The notes under the pieces are model-generated. The model was not told the origin of the DNA. It saw nothing but the letters and a program-made list of their open reading frames with translations, and ran no database searches. This document shows positions 6,226 through 6,526 of a stretch of DNA of 6,526 nucleotides, piece by piece. The stretch is taken from contig JAAXHV010000201.1 in NCBI GenBank assembly GCA_012270695.1, forward strand, positions 1-6,526, written 5' to 3'. The DNA comes from Gammaproteobacteria bacterium. GTDB taxonomy: Bacteria; Pseudomonadota; Gammaproteobacteria; Eutrophobiales; Eutrophobiaceae. How positions within the stretch are numbered: the stretch's first letter is position 1; the number at the start of each line of letters is the position of its first letter. Both the position numbers and the translations under genes were made by a program.

Positions 6226-6526
6226 ATGAAACTGGCTGAATACATTTCCTATGACGGGCTTGGCCTGGCTGAACTGATCCGTAACCAGGAGATCAGTCGT
6301 GAAGAAGCGCTGAAATGCGCTGTTGATATGGCGGAATTACTCAATCCGGATATCAATACCATTCTTGAGATTTTTCCTGAACCCCTGGCAGGCACGGATG
6401 ATGCCGATGCCCCTTTCTCCGGTGTGCCTTTTTTGATTAAAGACCTGGCGCTGCATGCCGGGGGTGTGCGGAATGAGATGGGCAGCAGGCTGGCTCAGGG
6501 AATCGGGGGGAGCCATGACACTGACC
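6226..6526 (+). CDS. Amidase-signature family enzyme, N-terminal part (6-aminohexanoate-cyclic-dimer hydrolase-like)
   Basis: This is the first 100 codons of an amidase, cut by the window end; family members run to roughly 470-500 residues. Translation starts at the ATG at 6226, directly preceded by an in-frame TAA, so no longer start is possible; the upstream GCAGAG is only a weak ribosome site. The segment GVPFLIKDL (66-74) contains the catalytic Lys72 of the Ser-cisSer-Lys triad, followed by the conserved GSRLAQG (86-92). Position 72 coincides with the catalytic lysine number I recall for NylA. The serine-rich signature and nucleophile lie beyond the window. There is no signal peptide, so the enzyme is probably cytoplasmic. 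It hydrolyses an amide bond; whether linear, cyclic or aromatic is unknown. It lies 63 bp after the receptor gene on the same strand, consistent with a transport-plus-hydrolysis pair. Confidence 0.85.
   Translation, partial: MKLAEYISYDGLGLAELIRNQEISREEALKCAVDMAELLNPDINTILEIFPEPLAGTDDADAPFSGVPFLIKDLALHAGGVRNEMGSRLAQGIGGSHDTD

Overview
The window reads as a bacterial chromosomal segment of moderately high GC, most likely from a gammaproteobacterium or a similar Gram-negative. The evidence is a large TonB-dependent outer-membrane receptor, a lipoprotein-type periplasmic cytochrome c, and a periplasmic quinoprotein with a Tat-type leader. The assignment is by gene style only; no marker gene is present.

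Layout. (1) Positions 117-2324, minus strand: a compact three-gene operon. It encodes the heavy (beta-propeller) subunit of an aromatic/aralkylamine dehydrogenase, then the cysteine-rich light subunit that carries the tryptophan tryptophylquinone (TTQ) cofactor, then a small monoheme cytochrome c with a lipobox. A hairpin at 78-97 closes it. The light chain has both TTQ tryptophans, the catalytic aspartate at the correct spacing, and the 14-cysteine pattern of the aromatic amine dehydrogenase (AauA) branch rather than the 12 of methylamine dehydrogenase. (2) Positions 2325-2429: a 105-bp divergent promoter region. (3) Positions 2430-3527, plus strand: a class II histone-deacetylase-like amidohydrolase with an intact zinc site. 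(4) Positions 3528-3807: an intergenic region with a cluster of direct and inverted repeats built on the core GGACACCCATAA, then a promoter. (5) Positions 3808-6162, plus strand: a complete TonB-dependent receptor. (6) Positions 6226-6526, plus strand: the first 100 residues of an amidase-signature enzyme resembling 6-aminohexanoate-cyclic-dimer hydrolase, cut by the window end.

How the genes may work together (inference). The receptor could import an amide-containing compound across the outer membrane. The amidase and the deacetylase-like enzyme would hydrolyse amide or N-acetyl bonds and free a primary amine. The TTQ dehydrogenase would deaminate the amine in the periplasm and pass electrons to the cytochrome. 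The least usual point is that the dehydrogenase subunit genes are directly adjacent, without the mauE/mauD (aauE/aauD) maturation genes that normally lie between them, and that no mauG-type gene is visible.
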